DNA of 19,178 bases, taken from assembly GCA_036747335.1 (NCBI GenBank), contig DAIOCL010000045.1:1-19178 (forward strand), given 5' to 3'. The notes under the pieces are model-generated. The model was not told where the DNA came from. It saw only the letters and a program-made list of their open reading frames with translations, and did not search any database. Positions 15,746 to 19,178 of this stretch are shown piece after piece; the stretch's first letter is position 1; the number at the start of each line of letters is the position of its first letter. Origin of the DNA: UBA4660 sp002405435 (GTDB taxonomy: Bacteria > Bacteroidota > Bacteroidia > Flavobacteriales_D > Sanyastnellaceae). Made by a program: the position numbers and the translations under genes.

Positions 15746-15949
15746 TTATTTGGTGGGGGCGAGCAACTGTCTCCTGATTGATTTCGCATTGGTGCTGTCT
15801 ACAAGGGCAGAATTACCAAGGGCGCGCTTGCGGTCCTTCTTTTTCTTGGTAAGAATGTGCCTCATAAATGCATGCTTGCGCTTAATCTTTCCCGTACCGG
15901 TGAGCTTGAATCGCTTCTTGGCACCGGACTTTGTTTTTGCTTTCGGCAT
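15746..15949 (-). CDS. rpmI: 50S ribosomal protein L35
   Basis: The 67-residue, highly basic product has MPKAKTKSGAKKRFKLTGTGKIKRKHAFMRHILTKK, diagnostic of L35. It is a structural protein of the large subunit. It lies 22 bp after infC and 89 bp before rplT on the same strand, the conserved bacterial order. Confidence 0.98.
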   Translation of the reverse strand: MPKAKTKSGAKKRFKLTGTGKIKRKHAFMRHILTKKKKDRKRALGNSALVDSTNAKSIRRQLLAPTK

Positions 15950-15971
15950 GATGTATTGATTTATATGGCTT

Positions 15972-16523
15972 TTAACTTTTCTTCTTCGGGTTGAGCAAGA
16001 CGAACATCCGCTTGCCCTCCAACTTGGGTAGGGCCTCGGGTATACCGAATTCCTGCAATTCCTGTATAAACTTCAACAGGAGCACCTCGCCCCTGTCTTT
16101 AAACACGATACTGCGTCCTTTAAAAAACACGTGGGCTTTCACCTTAGCGCCTTCTTTCAGGAACTCAATGGCGTGCTTTAACTTGAAATTGAAATCGTGG
16201 TCATCGGTATTCGGACCAAACCGAATCTCCTTGATGGTGACGTTGACCTGCTTGGCCTTGATTTCCTTCTGTTTCTTCTTTTGGTCGTAAAGAAACTTCT
16301 TGTAATCAATCACCCTGCACACCGGTGGAACTGCGTTTGGCGAGATCTCAACCAGATCAACTTCCTGCTGATCGGCTATCCGCAACGCCTCGGCGAGTTT
16401 GTACACACCGACTTCCACATTCTCACCCACCAGCCTCACTTCCGGGGCGGTAATACGCTGGTTGATCTTGTGCTCAGGTTCTTTTTCGATCCTGCGGCCA
16501 CGATTAAAATGTCTGTTTAAAAT
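15972..16523 (-). CDS. infC: Translation initiation factor IF-3, AUU start
   Basis: IF-3 binds the 30S subunit, prevents subunit joining and proofreads start-codon/initiator tRNA pairing. No ATG opens the frame: the first GTG (16439) falls inside the N-terminal domain at PEVRLVGENVEVGVY. Extending upstream through EKEPEHKINQRITAPEVRLV leads to an ATT at 16523-16521, preceded by GGAGGA, giving 183 residues, normal for the family. The N-domain has VDLVEISPNAVPPVCRVIDYKKFLYDQKKKQKE. The C-domain has KEIRFGPNTDDHDFNFKLKHAIEFLKEGAKVKAHVFFKGRSI. The gene lies 41 bp after thrS and 22 bp before rpmI. A rare AUU start lets IF-3 repress its own translation in E. coli; the same control is likely here. 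Confidence 0.96.
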   Translation of the reverse strand: MLNRHFNRGRRIEKEPEHKINQRITAPEVRLVGENVEVGVYKLAEALRIADQQEVDLVEISPNAVPPVCRVIDYKKFLYDQKKKQKEIKAKQVNVTIKEIRFGPNTDDHDFNFKLKHAIEFLKEGAKVKAHVFFKGRSIVFKDRGEVLLLKFIQELQEFGIPEALPKLEGKRMFVLLNPKKKS

Positions 16524-16526
16524 GGG

Positions 16527-16532
16527 TCCTCC
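16527..16532 (-). promoter_or_regulatory. Shine-Dalgarno (GGAGGA) setting the AUU start of infC
   Basis: GGAGGA on the minus strand ends 3 nt before ATT 16523-16521. Strong Shine-Dalgarno sites are uncommon before genes in Bacteroidota, and the other genes in this window mostly show A-rich or no leader, so this site stands out and supports the ATT start. Confidence 0.7.
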
Positions 16533-16564
16533 GTTTTTAAATTATTTATTATCAATTAATTACT

Positions 16565-18511
16565 TCAATCTGCCAGCATGGCTGCTATTTCCTGCCGGAT
16601 CATCTCCGAAAATTCTCCCACCAACCGGGATCCTACATCTCCTTCGCCTTTTTTCCTTACGGAAACTGTGCCTCCGGCCTGTTCTTCCTCCCCGACAATC
16701 AGCATATAGGGCACTTTTTCCACCTCTGCATCCCTGATTTTCCGCCCTACTTTCTCGCCCCTTTCGTCAATGAGGGCGCGAATATCGTAAGAATTCAGCT
16801 CATTTCGGACACGCACCGCATAATCATGGAATTTATCGGATACCGGCAGGATCCTTACCTGCTCCGGCGTCAGCCAAAGCGGGAACTGGCCTGCACAGTG
16901 TTCTATCAGAATAGCCACAAAACGCTCCAGGGAGCCAAACGGGGCCCTGTGGATCATCACGGGCCTGTGTTTCTGGTTGTCGGCACCGGTATATTCCAGC
17001 TGAAAGCGCTCCGGCAGGTTGTAATCAATCTGCACCGTACCCAGCTGCCACTTTCTGCCAATGGCGTCGCGCACCATGAAGTCGAGCTTGGGGCCGTAGA
17101 ACGCTGCCTCGCCATATTCCACAATGGTTTTTAACCCTTTTTCATTGGCCACCTCCTGTACTTCCCGCTCGGCCTTCTCCCAGTTTTCTGTCGAGCCGAT
17201 ATATTTTCCGGGATTGGCCGGATCCCTGAGCGATACCTGGGCCAGAAAGTCGGGGAAATCGAGGGTTTTGAAAATGTAAAGCACCAGATCAATCACCTTA
17301 CCCATTTCTTCCTTCACCTGGTCTACCGTGCAGAAAATATGGGCGTCGTCCTGCGTAAATCCGCGCACCCGGGTAAGGCCGTGCAACTCCCCTGTCTGCT
17401 CGTAGCGGTACACGGTGCCGAATTCCGCCATGCGGATGGGCAGGTCGCGGTACGAATGGGGTTCACTTTTGTAGATTTCACAATGGTGCGGACAGTTCAT
17501 GGGTTTCAGCATGTATTGCTCGCCCTCCTGCGGGGTGGTGATGGGCTGAAAACTGTCTTTGCCGTATTTCTCCCAGTGTCCGCTGGTTTCATACAATTCC
17601 TTGCTGCCGATATGCGGCGTAATCACCTGCACATACCCCATTTTACGCTGGGCATTGGTCAGAAAAGCCGTCAGGCGCATCCGCAGGTCAGTACCCTTGG
17701 GCAACCAGAGCGGCAGGCCACTGCCGACTTTTTGTGAAAAGGCAAAAAGCCCGAGTTCCTTACCCAGTTTTCGGTGGTCGCGCTTTTTCGCCTCTTCGAG
17801 CATCTTAAGATGTTCCTCCAGCTCGCTCTGGCGTGGAAAGGTGACCGCATAGACGCGTGTGAGCATCTTGTTCTTTTCATCGCCGCGCCAATAGGCACCA
17901 GCCACATTAAGGATTTTCACGGCCTTGATAAAGCCTGTGTTGGGGATATGAGGACCCCTGCACAGGTCGGTAAAATTTCCCTGGGAGTAAAAGGTTATCT
18001 GGCCGTCCTGCAGGTCTTGAATCAGTTCAATCTTATAGGGATCTGCCTTGTCAGTGAAGTATGCGAGGGCATCCTGCTTGGAAACTTCCCGGCGCTCGTA
18101 GGCATTCTTCTGCCGTGCCAGTTCCAGCATTTTCTTTTCCACCTGCTCAAATTCCGCCTGAGAGAATTCGCGGTCACCAAAATCTACATCGTAATAAAAG
18201 CCGTTTTCAATGGGCGGGCCTATGGCGAATTTCACCCCCGGATAGAATGCCTCAAGCGCCTCGGCCAGCAAGTGGGCTGATGAATGCCAGAAGGTGTTTT
18301 TTCCGCCTTCGTCTGTCCAGGTGAGCAATTTAACCCTGCAATCTTCCTGAAGGGGCCTGGAGGCATCGACCACTTCGCCATTCACTTCGGCGCTCAGCAC
18401 GTTGCGGGCCAGGCCTTCACTGATGGATTGGGCCAGCTGCATGGGGGTAGTACCCTCAGCGACCTGTCTGACACTGCCGTCGGGCAGGGTAATGTTAATC
18501 ATAGACAGCAT
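16565..18511 (-). CDS. thrS: Threonine-tRNA ligase
   Basis: Class II synthetase that charges tRNA-Thr and hydrolyses mis-charged Ser-tRNA-Thr. The 648-residue product contains an N-terminal TGS domain (~5-64, INITLPDGSVRQV) and an editing domain with HSSAH (76-80) and CRGPH (184-188). The catalytic core has motif 2 (MAEFGTVYRYEQTGELHGLTRVRGFTQDDAHIF) and zinc ligands Cys340, His391 and His521. An anticodon-binding domain begins at about 550 (LTPEQVRILPVSDKFHDYA). The start may be Met4 (18502), which gives the common MINITLPDG opening. It heads the thrS-infC-rpmI-rplT operon. A TATATTCG element lies 17 nt before ATG 18511. No T-box leader is visible. Confidence 0.98.
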   Translation of the reverse strand: MLSMINITLPDGSVRQVAEGTTPMQLAQSISEGLARNVLSAEVNGEVVDASRPLQEDCRVKLLTWTDEGGKNTFWHSSAHLLAEALEAFYPGVKFAIGPPIENGFYYDVDFGDREFSQAEFEQVEKKMLELARQKNAYERREVSKQDALAYFTDKADPYKIELIQDLQDGQITFYSQGNFTDLCRGPHIPNTGFIKAVKILNVAGAYWRGDEKNKMLTRVYAVTFPRQSELEEHLKMLEEAKKRDHRKLGKELGLFAFSQKVGSGLPLWLPKGTDLRMRLTAFLTNAQRKMGYVQVITPHIGSKELYETSGHWEKYGKDSFQPITTPQEGEQYMLKPMNCPHHCEIYKSEPHSYRDLPIRMAEFGTVYRYEQTGELHGLTRVRGFTQDDAHIFCTVDQVKEEMGKVIDLVLYIFKTLDFPDFLAQVSLRDPANPGKYIGSTENWEKAEREVQEVANEKGLKTIVEYGEAAFYGPKLDFMVRDAIGRKWQLGTVQIDYNLPERFQLEYTGADNQKHRPVMIHRAPFGSLERFVAILIEHCAGQFPLWLTPEQVRILPVSDKFHDYAVRVRNELNSYDIRALIDERGEKVGRKIRDAEVEKVPYMLIVGEEEQAGGTVSVRKKGEGDVGSRLVGEFSEMIRQEIAAMLAD

Positions 18512-18528
18512 GTGATTTTTTGGGGGTG

Positions 18529-18536
18529 CGAATATA
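18529..18536 (-). promoter_or_regulatory. Possible -7 promoter element (TATATTCG) for the thrS operon
   Basis: TATATTCG differs by one base from TAnnTTTG and lies 17 nt upstream of ATG 18511 (26 nt from the alternative 18502). No well-spaced TTG is seen. Confidence 0.35.
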
Positions 18537-18580
18537 CTACCGAAATCAAATAACGCACATAAGTTACTGATAATCAGAAC

Positions 18581-18997
18581 CTATTGAGTCAGGTGTTCCG
18601 CCAAAATCGAGCGGATGTCGGGGCGGAAATACAGCGCACTTTTCAGCACCTTGCCGTCTTCACGGTAAATGGGTTTTCCGTCGGCATCGAGCTTACTCAT
18701 ATTGCTGCGCTGAATTTCTTCAAACACCTCCTGAATTTTATGCTGTAGCCCATGCGCATTCAGGGTGCCGCTGAGGATATACAGCATATCTCCGAGGGCG
18801 TCAGCCACTTCCACGAGATCGCCCCGACGCGCCGCATCGAGGTACTCTTCGTTCTCCTCCTTCATCAGGTTATAGCGAAGGTCAACCTCCTTCTCGTCCA
18901 GTCCGACGGTCGGACTGTGGCGAACGGGCAGGCCGAAGGATTCATGAAAGGTCTTCACATGCTCGATACACTGGATGAGGGTCAGGGTGTTTTTCAT
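18581..18997 (-). CDS. MazG-like nucleoside triphosphate pyrophosphohydrolase
   Basis: Encodes 138 residues from the ATG at 18997 (MKNTLTLIQCIEHVKTFHESFGLPVR). The frame is open farther, to an ATG at 19093, but the extra 32 residues are Arg-rich and unlike the family. The all-α fold carries the metal-binding EExxE box KEENEEYLD (E47, E48, E51) and ExxD in EVADALGD (E64, D67), followed by NMSKLDADGKPIYREDGKVLKS. This arrangement matches the small MazG/HisE-related pyrophosphohydrolases such as Deinococcus DR2231, which hydrolyse nucleoside triphosphates to monophosphates, a house-cleaning role. The exact substrate cannot be read from the sequence. The gene precedes thrS by about 70 bp on the same strand. 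Confidence 0.88.
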   Translation of the reverse strand: MKNTLTLIQCIEHVKTFHESFGLPVRHSPTVGLDEKEVDLRYNLMKEENEEYLDAARRGDLVEVADALGDMLYILSGTLNAHGLQHKIQEVFEEIQRSNMSKLDADGKPIYREDGKVLKSALYFRPDIRSILAEHLTQ

Positions 18998-19016
18998 GGT
19001 GTTGCGTTTGACCCGT

Positions 19017-19024
19017 CGAAAGTA
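19017..19024 (-). promoter_or_regulatory. Possible -7 promoter element (TACTTTCG) for the MazG-like gene
   Basis: TACTTTCG, one mismatch from TAnnTTTG, ends 19 nt before the preferred ATG at 18997. It lies inside the longer open frame, which supports the shorter start. The remaining sequence to the window end (19025-19178) shows no gene. Confidence 0.35.
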
Positions 19025-19178
19025 TTGGCGGTCGCCCCGACCCGGTCCACGTCGGCGCTGCCAGTTTTCAACCCGATGTCCACGGCTTAACAAACTTTTA
19101 AGACGGAAATATTGACGTGAATAGATTTCGAATTTGAATTTTTCATTCTGGTGTTGCTTTTCAGCCTATCACAATTAT

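Noticed and set aside
18567..18577. CTGAT-A-ATCAG dyad upstream of thrS
   Set aside because: A single-base centre cannot form an RNA hairpin, and 5-bp arms are expected many times by chance.
18503..18580. T-box or other leader before thrS
   Set aside because: The gap is only about 70 bp, with no conserved T-box sequence or terminator/antiterminator.
18998..19093. N-terminal extension of the MazG-like protein to ATG 19093
   Set aside because: The extra residues are Arg/Gly-rich and unlike the family, and a promoter-like element lies within them.

Overview
The window looks like a chromosomal segment of a Bacteroidota bacterium, most likely Flavobacteriales or a relative, with G+C in the mid-50s percent judged by eye. 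Four things point there: a giant secreted protein with a type IX secretion (T9SS) C-terminal sorting domain, the Bacteroidota-style RecA and IF-3 sequences, several signal-peptide lipoproteins, and promoter-like TAnnTTTG elements just upstream of start codons. No rRNA, tRNA, insertion sequence or CRISPR array was seen, and no gene-free stretch exceeds 300 bases.

Layout, left to right. (1) A left-edge partial priA (minus strand). Its product is clearly PriA through the Walker B box and then switches abruptly to unrelated, GC-richer sequence at the window edge. (2) A minus-strand pair. First comes an OmpA-family peptidoglycan-binding protein, then a ~1,520-residue secreted protein with 14 cysteine-rich HYR-like repeats, a domain nested inside an extra N-terminal repeat, and a T9SS tail. 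(3) A plus-strand pair of probable outer-membrane or periplasm-facing lipoproteins: an uncharacterised, faintly MbnP-like protein and a DUF4625-like protein. (4) A minus-strand secreted subtilisin-family (S8) protease with a long insertion, divergent from recA. (5) recA with a perfect intrinsic terminator behind it and a 19-bp palindrome in front, followed by a TPR lipoprotein. (6) A minus-strand secreted NHLRC2-like protein (thioredoxin fold plus NHL propeller) with a degenerate thioredoxin active site. (7) The conserved translation operon thrS-infC-rpmI-rplT (minus strand), with an AUU-initiated infC and a strong terminator after rplT. (8) A small MazG-like nucleotide pyrophosphohydrolase.

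Housekeeping functions (replication restart, recombination, translation, nucleotide-pool sanitation) alternate with envelope and secreted proteins. The best targets for follow-up are the giant repeat protein with its nested domain, the palindrome in the recA promoter region, the terminator that abuts the NHLRC2-like start codon, and the PriA discontinuity, which may be a contig-end chimera. I did not find convincing evidence of a wholly new multi-gene system.
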